From: Anaerolineae bacterium
GTDB taxonomy: Bacteria; Chloroflexota; Anaerolineae; Aggregatilineales; Phototrophicaceae
Reading direction: 5' to 3'
Length of the DNA stretch: 45,165 nt
NCBI GenBank assembly: GCA_014879665.1
Contig: JACSRP010000109.1
Coordinates: 1 to 45,165 of the forward strand
The notes beneath the pieces were generated by a model. The model saw nothing but the letters and a program-made list of their open reading frames with translations, had not been told where the DNA came from and did not search any database. Numbering within the stretch: position 1 is the first letter of the stretch; each line of letters begins with the position of its first letter. Shown here piece after piece: positions 18,692 to 27,128 of the stretch. The translations under genes and the position numbers were made by a program.

Positions 18692-19522
18692 TCATGTGAC
18701 AATGGTCACCCCGTCACCAACGTGAAGCGTTCCCATACCGCGATGGATCACATTTTGCCCAAAAATGAGTTTCCCCGCTTGATTGCGTCGAAATTTATTC
18801 AAGGTTGACAAAGGTTCATGGGGATCAATGACCTTTCCCAGAGAAGGCTCAACAGTTGTGATTACGCAGCGCCCGCATGGCTTGACTATATCGAAGCTGA
18901 TGCTGTTAATCTGCATATGCTTCCAATGATCTTCAGCCCATCCGCTGCTGCCCTCTACCACAATATTAGGGCGAAACCGGCGCATTTCCATTGGCTCCGT
19001 CCCGTTTTCCGCCATTCTTAGATTGAGATTTTCCAGTGACGCCGTGGTTGCCAGCAGCAACGGGAACCCATCCGTAAAGGTCGTGGTGGCGGGTGGATTC
19101 GCAAATTCCGGGGTTACAGCGCGCTTTTGTTCGGGCATTCGCACCAGTCTGATGTCTGTATCCAGAAAGCGGCTGAACCACGCGCTCACTTCCGGTGAAT
19201 AAACCGCACCAGTCACTGTGTCTTTCCAGATCACAACTTCTAGTTTATCGGCAGGCATCAGGCTGATGGGCAGCGTCAGATCTGGCTGTGAAGGTGCACG
19301 CACGACCAGATTACCATCTTCAAGCAGTGGTTGGATCAGCGCTAATTTAGGTATTTCACGCTGTGAAGTATAAAACCAGCGACCGCCTTCTTGATGAGCC
19401 AGCATCCATTCGCGATCATAGTCCGGCCCATGAACGCCTAGATTCATCTGTTCAAGCGCGATTCCCGCACAAGATTTGATGGGGTAGATATGCAGCGATG
19501 AAACCCAAATTGTATGATCCAC
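18692..19522 (-). CDS. MOSC domain protein (molybdenum cofactor sulfurase C-terminal-like)
   Basis: 276 aa cytoplasmic protein. The N-terminal beta-barrel part reads VSSLHIYPIKSCAGIALEQM and GPDYDREWMLAH. The C-terminal MOSC part contains MRRFRPNIVV, KPCGRCVITTVEPSLG and FGQNVIH, including the conserved Cys thought to bind the Mo cofactor. Relatives (YcbX, mARC-type) reduce N-hydroxylated compounds using Mo cofactor and an electron donor such as a flavodoxin or ferredoxin. A flavodoxin gene is divergently placed just upstream. The frame extends to 19597, but GTG 19522 has AAAGGA about 8 nt upstream and gives the usual length. Enzymatic activity is inferred only from the family. Confidence 0.85.
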   Translation of the reverse strand: MDHTIWVSSLHIYPIKSCAGIALEQMNLGVHGPDYDREWMLAHQEGGRWFYTSQREIPKLALIQPLLEDGNLVVRAPSQPDLTLPISLMPADKLEVVIWKDTVTGAVYSPEVSAWFSRFLDTDIRLVRMPEQKRAVTPEFANPPATTTFTDGFPLLLATTASLENLNLRMAENGTEPMEMRRFRPNIVVEGSSGWAEDHWKHMQINSISFDIVKPCGRCVITTVEPSLGKVIDPHEPLSTLNKFRRNQAGKLIFGQNVIHRGMGTLHVGDGVTIVT

Positions 19523-19601
19523 AGAAACAGTCCTTTTGTACGATTTTTCCACAATTAAGCATGGTTTTGAAAACGCCGTTCGATTTTCGCGGCGCACGAT
19601 T

Positions 19602-19607
19602 TATAAT
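19602..19607 (+). promoter_or_regulatory. -10 box of the flavodoxin gene
   Basis: Perfect TATAAT placed to start a transcript near 19614, about 39 nt before the flavodoxin ATG, which has GAGG 8 nt upstream. The -35 (TTCGAT) is weak. Confidence 0.5.
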
Positions 19608-19652
19608 TACACACGTTAAAATTCGCGTATAGGTTTTCAAGAGGTTTTCGAT

Positions 19653-20171
19653 ATGGCATCTATCGGCTTATTTTATGGCAGCAACACCGGAAATACCGAG
19701 AATGTTGCCTATATCCTCAAAGAAGAGTTCGACAAGATTTTGCCCGGTGCGGTTGATGTACACAACATTGGTCGTTCCACGCCAGAAGATATCCTGCGCT
19801 ACAACAATATCATCATCGGCATTCCTACATGGAATACAGGCGAGCTTCAAGACGACTGGGACGCATTCATGCCCAAGTTTAACAGTATGGACATGAATGG
19901 AAAGAAAGTTGCGCTGTTTGGTCTGGGCGATCAGAACGGCTACGGCTTCAATTTTCAGGATGCAGTCGGCATCGTTGCTGATAAAGTGATGGAGCGCGGC
20001 GCACAGGTTTGGGGATTGTGGCCCACTAGCGGTTACCAGTTTGAAGAGAGTAAGGCGCGGGAAGATGAATTCTTCCTTGGCTTAGCGGTTGATGAAGTGG
20101 GCCAAACTGAGATGACACGCGGCCGTATTCAGAACTGGGTTAAAGCCGTAAAGGCGGAATTCGGGCTGTAA
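19653..20171 (+). CDS. fldA: flavodoxin (long-chain)
   Basis: Small FMN-binding electron carrier of 172 aa, cytoplasmic. The phosphate loop GSNTGNTE at residues 9-16, the WNTGELQDDW segment and the GLGDQNGYG segment supply the FMN site. The 20-residue insertion near FNFQDAVGI/WPTSGYQFEESKA marks the long-chain class. GAGG lies 8 nt before the ATG. It is divergent from the MOSC gene and upstream of the SRP RNA. Flavodoxins often replace ferredoxin when iron is scarce, but no Fur-like box was recognised here. Confidence 0.95.
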   Translation: MASIGLFYGSNTGNTENVAYILKEEFDKILPGAVDVHNIGRSTPEDILRYNNIIIGIPTWNTGELQDDWDAFMPKFNSMDMNGKKVALFGLGDQNGYGFNFQDAVGIVADKVMERGAQVWGLWPTSGYQFEESKAREDEFFLGLAVDEVGQTEMTRGRIQNWVKAVKAEFGL

Positions 20172-20258
20172 ATCGCAGCTTCATCGAGCAGCACATCGCT
20201 GGTTTAGCCATCCGATCAAGCGGTGCGCTGATTCTGTGAAGCCGCGCTACTTTTTCCG

Positions 20259-20287
20259 TTGACATTCCCCCGTCATTTGATTACCAT
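20259..20287 (+). promoter_or_regulatory. SRP RNA promoter
   Basis: Consensus -35 TTGACA (20259-20264), 17-nt spacer, then -10 TACCAT (20282-20287). Transcription would start near 20294, about 9 nt before the closing stem of the RNA. Confidence 0.75.
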
Positions 20288-20302
20288 GATCGGGCTGAAC
20301 TG

Positions 20303-20444
20303 CCAGATTCTTGGCAGTCTGCTCAGGCCGGGTCCTACGCGGCAAGGCGTTCGAACCGTGTCAGGACCGGAAGGTAGCAGCACTAAGGATTTAACCTTGG
20401 GTGCCGTAGGCTAGCCCGGCTTGAGCAGACTGCTCATAATCTGG
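20303..20444 (+). ncRNA. ffs: signal recognition particle RNA, small bacterial type
   Basis: RNA core of the SRP that, with Ffh, targets membrane proteins. The universal apical segment GTCAGGACCGGAAGGTAGCAG begins near 20359. A continuous 16-bp stem pairs 20317-20332 with 20415-20430, including one G-U pair. Outside it, a symmetrical 7x7 internal loop leads to a second stem, CCAGATT (20303-20309) with AATCTGG (20438-20444), directly followed by TTTTTGTTTTT. The closing stem and T-run probably act as the terminator. At 114-142 nt it is longer than the usual 4.5S-type core of about 100 nt. A consensus promoter lies upstream. Confidence 0.95.
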
Positions 20445-20535
20445 TTTTTGTTTTTATACACAAAAAACACTTATGATTATGATTGGCATACTTCTGCTGC
20501 ATGCACGGTTCTGAGGTTTCGCCACCGCGCCACGC

Positions 20536-21636
20536 ATGACCAACACAGCGCCCACCCCACCCCCTGATCTGCCCCCCAACCGAGCATATAGCGCGCCGCG
20601 TGCATGGCTGCTTAGCGGCCTTGGTCTGGCGCTGCTAGGGGCGATCTTGATAGTCCTTTATGTAACCTCGCAAACGCGCACCGTTACACTAGCAATTGAT
20701 GGCGTCGCACAAAGCTTGCAAACCCGCGCGTTCACGGTTGGCGACTTGCTCAATCAGCAGAACATCACTCTGAATCCGGCAGATCGCGTCACGCCGCCTG
20801 TGGAAACCGGGTTGCAAGAGGGTGAGATCATCCGGATAGAGCGCGCGCATCCCATACTCATCCAAATTGACGATCTCAGCACAATTTTAGAAACGCCGCT
20901 GAACACGTCCGGCGAAATCCTGTTGAGTATGGGAGTTGACGTAAAGGACGGCGACAGAATTTTTGTCAACGGCAGCGAAATTGATTCGACCCATCTCATG
21001 GAACGCGGCGGTGAGCCTATCCGCCAAATTACGATTCAGAATACGCGGCCTTTTAGCGTCGTGATTGCATCGGCAGTCGGAGAAGCAGAAGAACGCATGG
21101 CACTGCAATCATCAGCAAGAACCGTTGGCGCAGCATTATACGAATCCGGTATTGAACTTTATCTCGCAGATGCTGTTACCCCGGAACTAGGAACATCGCT
21201 TGCGGCGGGGCTAGATGTTCACATTCAACGCGCCCTACCAATTACAATTACCGTTGACGGAAACAACGTGACAACGCGAGTTTTAGGGGGTACTACAGCC
21301 GATGCGCTTTCTGCCGCCAGCGTCATCTTAATGGGGCTGGATTACGTCATTCCTGACTTAACAACGCCGCTTGGGCCAGATACTGCTATCCGCGTCATCA
21401 GGGTGAAAGAAAATCTGATCACCGAAACGCAGCCTATTCCCTTTGAAACTATTTATCAAGATATTGCAGCTTCAGATGATGGCGACATACGGGTACTTCA
21501 AGAAGGGCATAATGGTATCGAGCAGGTTGTGACGAGAATAAGATTAGAGGATGGCGTAGAAATCAACCGCACCGTTATTCGCCAGATGCTGCTGGTTCCC
21601 CCGCAGCCACAAATTCTCGCCAGCGCGCCGCAATAG
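20536..21636 (+). CDS. membrane-anchored DUF348/G5-domain protein (YabE/RpfB-like without catalytic domain)
   Basis: 366 aa cell-surface protein. A membrane helix lies at 24-46 (WLLSGLGLALLGAILIVLY) with a short cytoplasmic Pro-rich head. Outside are two or three DUF348 ubiquitin-like modules (first: VTLAIDGVAQSLQTRAFTVG; later: ITITVDGNNVTTRVLGGTTA), each with the typical 'R/T-x-T-V-G-D-L-L' pattern. A C-terminal G5 domain follows (ITETQPIPFETIYQD...VLQEGHNGIEQVVTRIRL). In Firmicutes and Actinobacteria this arrangement ends in a 3D or lysozyme-like cell-wall hydrolase domain. Here the protein stops after G5, so it may bind peptidoglycan or a partner without cutting it. It lies just downstream of the SRP RNA and 45 nt before rdgB. 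Confidence 0.85.
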   Translation: MTNTAPTPPPDLPPNRAYSAPRAWLLSGLGLALLGAILIVLYVTSQTRTVTLAIDGVAQSLQTRAFTVGDLLNQQNITLNPADRVTPPVETGLQEGEIIRIERAHPILIQIDDLSTILETPLNTSGEILLSMGVDVKDGDRIFVNGSEIDSTHLMERGGEPIRQITIQNTRPFSVVIASAVGEAEERMALQSSARTVGAALYESGIELYLADAVTPELGTSLAAGLDVHIQRALPITITVDGNNVTTRVLGGTTADALSAASVILMGLDYVIPDLTTPLGPDTAIRVIRVKENLITETQPIPFETIYQDIAASDDGDIRVLQEGHNGIEQVVTRIRLEDGVEINRTVIRQMLLVPPQPQILASAPQ

Positions 21637-21681
21637 CAAGAACATACTCGCTTATCTATACCTGAAGGCTATTGAAACGAT

Positions 21682-22287
21682 ATGACAAAACTTTTAATTG
21701 GTACTAATAACGCTGGAAAGCGCCGAGAATATCTGGAGATATTGAACACGCTGCCGCTGGAAATCTTAACCCTCAAGCAAGCGGGTATCACCGTTGATCC
21801 TGATGAGCCTTATGAAACCTTTGAGGCGAATGCGATTCATAAGGCTCAGATATTCGCGCGCGAAAGCGGGCTGCCCACGTTGGCAGACGACTCCGGGCTG
21901 AGCATAGACGCGCTCAATGGGCGTCCGGGCGTATACTCAAGGCGTTATGCGGGGGAGAATGCCACCGACGATGACCGTATGAACGTCGTGCTGAGCGAAT
22001 TGGAAGGCATTGACGACGATCAGCGTGGAGCGCAGTTTGTATGCGTTTCGGTATTGGCGCTGCCGAACGGGGATACTGCCAGCGCCACCGGCATTGTACG
22101 GGGCAAAATTGCGCTTCAACCGGGTAAACGCACCAACGGTTTTGGCTATGATCCGATCTTTATTCCTGAAGGCTACGATGCAGTTTTTAGCGCACTGCCT
22201 CCTGAGGTCAAAAATACTATCAGCCATCGTGGGCGCGCCGCGCAAGCCCTGCTGCCGAACATTAAAAGACTGCTAGAAGTTGGATGA
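21682..22287 (+). CDS. rdgB: XTP/dITP diphosphatase (RdgB/HAM1)
   Basis: Removes dITP, ITP and XTP from the nucleotide pool, cytoplasmic. Motifs: LIGTNNAGKRREY at the start, DDSGLSIDALNGRPGVYSRRYAG, GFGYDPIFIPEGY and the SHRGRA end motif. Length of 201 aa is normal. A GAAGG lies further upstream than usual (about 14 nt). It converges on cysA with 24 nt between the stops and no recognisable terminator in that gap. Confidence 0.96.
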   Translation: MTKLLIGTNNAGKRREYLEILNTLPLEILTLKQAGITVDPDEPYETFEANAIHKAQIFARESGLPTLADDSGLSIDALNGRPGVYSRRYAGENATDDDRMNVVLSELEGIDDDQRGAQFVCVSVLALPNGDTASATGIVRGKIALQPGKRTNGFGYDPIFIPEGYDAVFSALPPEVKNTISHRGRAAQALLPNIKRLLEVG

Positions 22288-22311
22288 TGCAGCTATCTTG
22301 CACTGGTCATT

Positions 22312-23382
22312 TCATTTAACGCTTGAGGCCAGCAAATGATACTCTTTTAAACTGATCCACACTTCCTGCCCTACTGCTAAATCTAAATCACGAACATCGC
22401 TGGGGGTTAGCAGCGCCTGTAAGGTTTTGCCGCCTTCCCCCTGAAGGTGAAGCGTAACGCGCAGCGCAGGCCCGGCAAAGACAACGCTCTCTACGATCCC
22501 TTTACCAATGATACTACCCGGCGACTGTTCCTGCGTGCGTGAAAGTGCCACTTCTTCAGGGCGTGCCAGCACTTCTACCGGCTTGCCGCTGAATTGCTCG
22601 GTGTTCGCCGGCGCTGGAATTTTCACGCCGCCCAGATAGATATTGGTGCCGTTGCGATGCGCATCTAGCAAATTGGCAGTGCCTAGAAAAGTCGCGGTAA
22701 ACCGGTGCGTTGGATTACGATACAGTTGATCCGGCGCGCCGACTTCCAGTAATTCACCCTGATCGATGATGCCGATGCGATCCGCAATATCGAAGGCTTC
22801 TTCCTGATCATGCGTCACCAGAATGGCGGTCAGGCCAAGCCGCTGCTGAATGGCACGTAAATTCTGGCGCAGTTGAACGCGAATTTTCACATCCAGCGCA
22901 CCAAAAGGCTCGTCCAGCAGCAGAACATTAGGCTCGTAGGCCAGCGCGCGCGCCAATGCCACGCGCTGCTGCTGGCCACCTGAAAGCTGCCCCGGAAACC
23001 GATCTTCGTAGCCCTGCAGCTCGATCAATTCCAGAAGCTCACTCACCTTCTGTTCACGCTCTGGCCGCTTCACCTTGCGGATACTCAGGCCAAATTCGAT
23101 ATTCTGGGCAACGGTCATATGGCGGAACAGCGAATAGTTCTGGAACACGAAGCCAGTACCCCGCTGCTGAGGCGAAAGGCGGGTCACATCTATATCGTTC
23201 AGCAGAATTGTGCCGCCGTCCAGTTCAAGCAACCCGGCAATCAGGCGAAGCAGCGTGCTTTTGCCGCTGCCGCTAGCACCTAGCAGGACGAACAATTCGC
23301 CGGTGGCAATGCTAACCGATACATCCCGAACTATGGGGTTTGTATCGAACGATTTACTCACGTGAATCAGTTCAATCGACAT
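22312..23382 (-). CDS. cysA: sulfate/thiosulfate ABC transporter ATP-binding protein
   Basis: ATPase that powers sulfate import, peripheral membrane. Motifs: Walker A GASGSGKST, Q-loop FQNYSLFRHMT, signature LSGGQQQR, Walker B VLLLDEPFGALD, H-loop VTHDQ, and a C-terminal TOBE-like domain (VLARPEEVALSR). The start ATG 23382 has GAGG close upstream; the frame is open to 23400 but the shorter start opens MSIELIHVSKSF as expected. It begins 1 nt past the cysW stop. It is last in the cluster cysH-sbp-cysT-cysW-cysA. Substrate is assigned from the neighbours, since the ATPase alone resembles other CUT/MOI-type ATPases. Confidence 0.93.
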   Translation of the reverse strand: MSIELIHVSKSFDTNPIVRDVSVSIATGELFVLLGASGSGKSTLLRLIAGLLELDGGTILLNDIDVTRLSPQQRGTGFVFQNYSLFRHMTVAQNIEFGLSIRKVKRPEREQKVSELLELIELQGYEDRFPGQLSGGQQQRVALARALAYEPNVLLLDEPFGALDVKIRVQLRQNLRAIQQRLGLTAILVTHDQEEAFDIADRIGIIDQGELLEVGAPDQLYRNPTHRFTATFLGTANLLDAHRNGTNIYLGGVKIPAPANTEQFSGKPVEVLARPEEVALSRTQEQSPGSIIGKGIVESVVFAGPALRVTLHLQGEGGKTLQALLTPSDVRDLDLAVGQEVWISLKEYHLLASSVK

Positions 23383-23383
23383 A

Positions 23384-24193
23384 CTAACCTCGTGAAACAA
23401 CCATCCGGCGGCGCAGGAGATTCATCAGGAATAGAATCAGCAGCGAAACAAGGCATAATATCAGCGAGACAACATATGCGCCGGTGCTATTACGGTCGTT
23501 CATTGCACGGAAAACGAAGCTGGTCGCAGTTTCCGTGTAGCCTTCTATATTACCGCCAACCACTGCCACCGCCCCAAACTCACCCACCGCGCGGGCAAAA
23601 GTTAGCACAATGCCATACAGCAGTGCCGTCCATAATTCCGGTAAGATTACCCGTCGAAATGTTGCCCAGCGGCTTGCCCCAAGGGTGTAAGCCGCATATT
23701 CTGGCTCAAGGCTGAGCGCCCCTAATACCGGCTGAACTTCACGGGTGATGAAGGGTAAAGAGACGAAGGTTTTCGCCAGCAGAATACCCGGCAAGGCGAA
23801 CACAATCGGAAACAGCGGCGGCGCAAGCCAACCACCGCGCCCAAACAAAACAATCATAGCGTAACCGGCAATCACCGGTGAGAACACGAAGGGAATGTCG
23901 ATCAGCGTGTCGAACAACCCGCGCCCGCGAAATTTCTGGCGTACCAGCACCCATGCCGTGACCAACCCGAAAATGGTATTGATTAACACCGCGCCCAGTG
24001 CAAGCCCAATAGATACTTCAAAGGCATGAAGTACCGCTGGATCGGTCAGTGTTTCGATAATCGGATCGATGCCATCTTTGAACGCTCCATAGATAATGGC
24101 CACTAATGGGGCAGCAAACAGCACCACCGCATACAATACCGCGATGCCAATAAGCAATAGAGCTAGAGGCGAGCGCGGCTTAATTTCGCGCAT
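23384..24193 (-). CDS. cysW: sulfate ABC transporter permease CysW
   Basis: Inner-membrane permease of about six helices, 269 aa. The EAA-type coupling loop AAYTLGASRWATFRRVILPELW docks to CysA. Other family segments are IDIPFVFSPVIAGYAMIVLFG and FARAVGEFGAVAVVGGN. A strong GGAGG lies 4 nt before the ATG, inside the end of cysT, and the genes overlap by 14 nt, so they are translationally coupled. It forms the heterodimeric channel with CysT. Confidence 0.93.
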   Translation of the reverse strand: MREIKPRSPLALLLIGIAVLYAVVLFAAPLVAIIYGAFKDGIDPIIETLTDPAVLHAFEVSIGLALGAVLINTIFGLVTAWVLVRQKFRGRGLFDTLIDIPFVFSPVIAGYAMIVLFGRGGWLAPPLFPIVFALPGILLAKTFVSLPFITREVQPVLGALSLEPEYAAYTLGASRWATFRRVILPELWTALLYGIVLTFARAVGEFGAVAVVGGNIEGYTETATSFVFRAMNDRNSTGAYVVSLILCLVSLLILFLMNLLRRRMVVSRG

Positions 24194-25055
24194 GTCGCCT
24201 CCAATTCATCATATCAATGCCAATCGTTGCCGCAAAAGCGACCAACAGAAGCACCATTGATACGCTGCTGGCAGCCTGCATATTGCCCGCCTCGACCTGG
24301 GTGTATACATAAACCGTGCCGGTTTGCGAACGCATGGGGATGTTTCCAGCCACCACAATGATCGAGCCAAACTCGCCTAGCGAACGGGCAAAACTTAACA
24401 GCGCCCCGGTCACCATCGCTGGCCGAATGATCGGGAAAATTACCCTGCGAAAGGTCGTCCAGGGTGAAGCACCAATGGTCTGCGCAACGTCGGTCTGGTT
24501 GGAATCCATCTGCAAAAGCACCGGCTGAACAGCACGGATTACAAAAGGATAACCGACCAATAGCAAGGCGATAACGATGCCCGGCGTATCGAACAGTATC
24601 CGAACACCAAGTTCTTGCTGCAAAAACTTACCAACAATGGTTTGTGGCCCGTAAAGCAGCACCAGCATCACGCCGATCACCAGCGTAGGAATGGCAAATG
24701 GCAAATCTACGAGTGTATTGAAAAGCGTCTTGCCGGGAAACTTGTAACGCACCAATACGTACGCCGTAAGCGTTCCCATCACCGTATTGATCACCGTCAT
24801 AACCAGTGAAGTAGTCACGGATAGGGTCAAAGCACTAACGGCTTCAGGGCGAGAAATGCTCTGCCAGAAAACATCCAGCCCAAAGCGTAAGCCCTGTACG
24901 TTGACGACGAGAAGCGGGATCACGATGAAGACCGTGAGATAGCTGATCGCCATCAAACGCAGCCCCCACGCTCCAAACCCCGGCACGTAGGGGCGGCTGG
25001 AAGGGGGTTGTTCCCCTATATTGGATGAGCCATAAACCTGCGACTGCTCCGCCAT
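24180..25055 (-). CDS. cysT: sulfate ABC transporter permease CysT (CysU)
   Basis: Inner-membrane permease, 291 aa with about six helices and an unusually polar N-terminal 25 residues. Diagnostic parts are LVDLPFAIPTLVIGVMLVLLYG, the coupling loop VAQTIGASPWTTFRRVIFPIIRP and SFARSLGEFGSIIVVAGN. It starts 6 nt after the sbp stop, and its ribosome site (AGGGG) falls on the end of sbp. It pairs with CysW. Confidence 0.93.
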   Translation of the reverse strand: MAEQSQVYGSSNIGEQPPSSRPYVPGFGAWGLRLMAISYLTVFIVIPLLVVNVQGLRFGLDVFWQSISRPEAVSALTLSVTTSLVMTVINTVMGTLTAYVLVRYKFPGKTLFNTLVDLPFAIPTLVIGVMLVLLYGPQTIVGKFLQQELGVRILFDTPGIVIALLLVGYPFVIRAVQPVLLQMDSNQTDVAQTIGASPWTTFRRVIFPIIRPAMVTGALLSFARSLGEFGSIIVVAGNIPMRSQTGTVYVYTQVEAGNMQAASSVSMVLLLVAFAATIGIDMMNWRRHARN

Positions 25056-25061
25056 ATACAG

Positions 25062-26159
25062 TTATCGCCCCTGCACTTCAGCAATAATCTGCGTGAACAA
25101 ACCTGCCTCGCCAAATACCTGTGTGCGCGCCTGCGGCCAGCCACCAATATCTAGAGTGGTGAACTCATCGGTCACCGGCGGGAAGGCGATCAGCGGGTTA
25201 TGCTCGATAGAAGACGGTTCTGCGGCGGGTGTGGCCTCAGCAGCAGCCCCCGCGCCATTTTCAAAGATGCCAAGTTCAGCGCGAACGACCGGGTTGACCG
25301 GGCGGAAACCATGATTGGCAAAAACGCGCTGGGCATCTTCCGACCACAGGAAGTTGACGAAAGCTTCAGCCACTTCACGGGTGCCATGCGCATCTACGTA
25401 AGTATCAATAACAGCCACCGGATTTTCAATGCGGATGGTGGATTGCGGGTAGATCAATTCGTATTCACCGCCAGCTAACAAGCCCGCGTACACTTCGTTT
25501 TCGTAGGTCAGCGCAACATCGCCAATGCCACGCTCAAAGGTGAGGAAGCTTTCGCGACCATCACGATCCAGCACCGCAATATTAGTCGCCAACGCGCGCA
25601 AAAATTCCGCTGCGCCCTCTTCGCCTTCATATCCAGGCACAAAGCCACGCCAGGCAGCGCCGTATCCGCCGAGAATATTCCATTGCGCGCCGCCGCTGGT
25701 TGCAGGGTCGGGCGTGATCACTTCAACGCCATCCTGAATCACGTCCACCCAATCATTAATACCAAGCGGGTTACCGGGACGCACCGCAAACACCACCAGC
25801 GAGTCGGCAGCAATGCCACCAAATTCGTTAGCTTTCCAGTCTTCATTAACTAGACCGGCATCAACCAGACGGGTAATGTCTGGCTCACTGGAGAGTGCCG
25901 CGACATCAGCCTCAAGCCCGCCAGCAATAGCGCGAGACTGCGCGCCAGACGCCTGATAAGACTCTAGAATGTTCACCTGCTGGCCGGTTTCTGCCAGCCA
26001 GTATTGTTGAAATAAGGGGATGATTTCATCGTAGGCTTCGCGCGGAACGGCGTAACCAGCCAGCGTGAGGGTAATGGGCGGCGGGGTGTTCTGCGCGCTT
26101 GCAGGCAGCAGGGCTAACAAGCTTGCAACCAGAATTGCGATCACTGTAAAGTGCTTCAT
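25062..26159 (-). CDS. sbp: sulfate-binding protein of the ABC importer
   Basis: Extracytoplasmic solute-binding protein of 365 aa. A signal peptide (MKHFTVIAILVASLLALLPASAQ) precedes the mature part. Family features include LTLAGYAVPREAYDEIIPLFQQYW, LESYQASGAQSRAIAGGLEADVAALS, ITPDPATSGGAQWNILGGYGA and FLTFERGIGDVALTYENE, all typical of Sbp/CysP. The residues near the C-terminus (NGAGAAAEATPAAEPSS) form a low-complexity insert not usual for Sbp. ATG 26159 has AGGGA about 6 nt upstream and starts the signal peptide; the frame continues to 26273 but without one. It is likely a thiosulfate or sulfate binder. It heads the transport genes after a gap of 243 nt from cysH. Confidence 0.94.
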   Translation of the reverse strand: MKHFTVIAILVASLLALLPASAQNTPPPITLTLAGYAVPREAYDEIIPLFQQYWLAETGQQVNILESYQASGAQSRAIAGGLEADVAALSSEPDITRLVDAGLVNEDWKANEFGGIAADSLVVFAVRPGNPLGINDWVDVIQDGVEVITPDPATSGGAQWNILGGYGAAWRGFVPGYEGEEGAAEFLRALATNIAVLDRDGRESFLTFERGIGDVALTYENEVYAGLLAGGEYELIYPQSTIRIENPVAVIDTYVDAHGTREVAEAFVNFLWSEDAQRVFANHGFRPVNPVVRAELGIFENGAGAAAEATPAAEPSSIEHNPLIAFPPVTDEFTTLDIGGWPQARTQVFGEAGLFTQIIAEVQGR

Positions 26160-26352
26160 TTGTTCCCTTAGTTTGAAATGTGATAGGTCACGGTTAGATG
26201 GATTCGGGATCAACAATGTCTGCATTACAGCGACAATTATCGCTACAACAACACGAAGGCGATTCGCAGACACTCATATTCACGATCCACAACCCAACAT
26301 TCAACTTCCAGGACAAACTAAACCTTCCTTTCTCAAGGCTGATAAAGCACAT

Positions 26353-26372
26353 TGTGAACTGAATTGTTCACA
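26353..26372. promoter_or_regulatory. 20-bp palindrome between cysH and sbp
   Basis: Perfect TGTGAAC-N6-GTTCACA, 7-bp arms, lying 31 nt past the cysH stop and about 194 nt before sbp. No T-run follows on the minus strand, so it is more like a protein-binding site than a terminator. A related but shorter site lies upstream of cysH. The TGTGA half-sites are spaced 10, not 6, so it is not a standard Crp site. Confidence 0.4.
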
Positions 26373-26402
26373 TCAAAAAGGGCGATATGACCTAGACGGT
26401 CT

Positions 26403-27092
26403 TTACCGCGGAGTCTGCAAATGGATACCACATTCCGCTTTATTGGTGCCGCTCCAGCGCCCCGCGCGAAGGCCTTCATCTGGCGCGATGGCACGGGTGC
26501 AGGATTGGCAGCCGATGCTGGCATAATGCTGATCATGGAGAGGGTTATAGGGCAGCTGATGGGCACGTAGATAAGCCCACACCATCTCTTCAGTCCATGT
26601 TGCAAAAGGCGAAACCTTCACATTTTCATGGCGCAAATCCCATGAAACAATCGGGGTTGTGCGGCGGACTTCTGACTGATCGCGGCGCAGGCCGGTGATC
26701 CACGCGGCATAGCCGTTTAACGCCTCTTGAAGCGGTATCACCTTACGCAGATAGCAGCAAAGATCGGGATCGCGCAGCCATAAATCATCACCATAAATTT
26801 CTGCTTGCTGCGCCGGCGTTTGACCGGGACACACACGAATTAAATTCAGGTTCCATTCAGTGGTAATGTGATCCATAAGTGCATAGGTATCACTGAACAG
26901 CAGCCCGGTATCAATCGTCAGCACCGGCAGGTCTGGCACTATGTCGCGCAGCATATGCAGCGCCACAATCCCGGTCGGTTGAAAGCTGGTCACCATGGCG
27001 AGCTTCTTGCCAAAGGTTTCCCATGCCCACCCCAGAATTTCGACGGGTGATGCAGTTTCAAACCGCTGATTTAGGGTCTCTAAGTCCAGCAC
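26403..27092 (-). CDS. cysH: assimilatory adenylyl-sulfate (APS) reductase, iron-sulfur type
   Basis: Reduces APS (possibly PAPS) to sulfite using thioredoxin, cytoplasmic. The Cys pair CC at residues 112-113 and CQSC at 195-198 are the four ligands of the [4Fe-4S] cluster that marks APS-type reductases; PAPS-only enzymes lack them. The C-terminal ECGIH near residue 217 carries the catalytic Cys. SFQPTGIVALHML near the start fits the substrate loop. The frame opens with TTG 27104, but that codon is inside a GGAG ribosome site that is 6 nt before GTG 27092, so GTG is preferred. It is first in the sulfate cluster. No sulfate adenylyltransferase or sulfite reductase gene is in the window. Confidence 0.94.
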   Translation of the reverse strand: MLDLETLNQRFETASPVEILGWAWETFGKKLAMVTSFQPTGIVALHMLRDIVPDLPVLTIDTGLLFSDTYALMDHITTEWNLNLIRVCPGQTPAQQAEIYGDDLWLRDPDLCCYLRKVIPLQEALNGYAAWITGLRRDQSEVRRTTPIVSWDLRHENVKVSPFATWTEEMVWAYLRAHQLPYNPLHDQHYASIGCQSCTRAIAPDEGLRAGRWSGTNKAECGIHLQTPR

Positions 27093-27128
27093 GTTATACT
27101 CCAACTAGAAGCAAAACCCTACGGCAAC

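Noticed and set aside
26353-26372. Crp/Fnr-type binding site
   Set aside because: The TGTGA/TCACA halves are 10 bp apart instead of 6, so the standard Crp spacing is not met; kept only as a generic palindrome.
26160-26402. SAM or other riboswitch before sbp
   Set aside because: No recognisable riboswitch core or terminator is seen apart from the palindrome.
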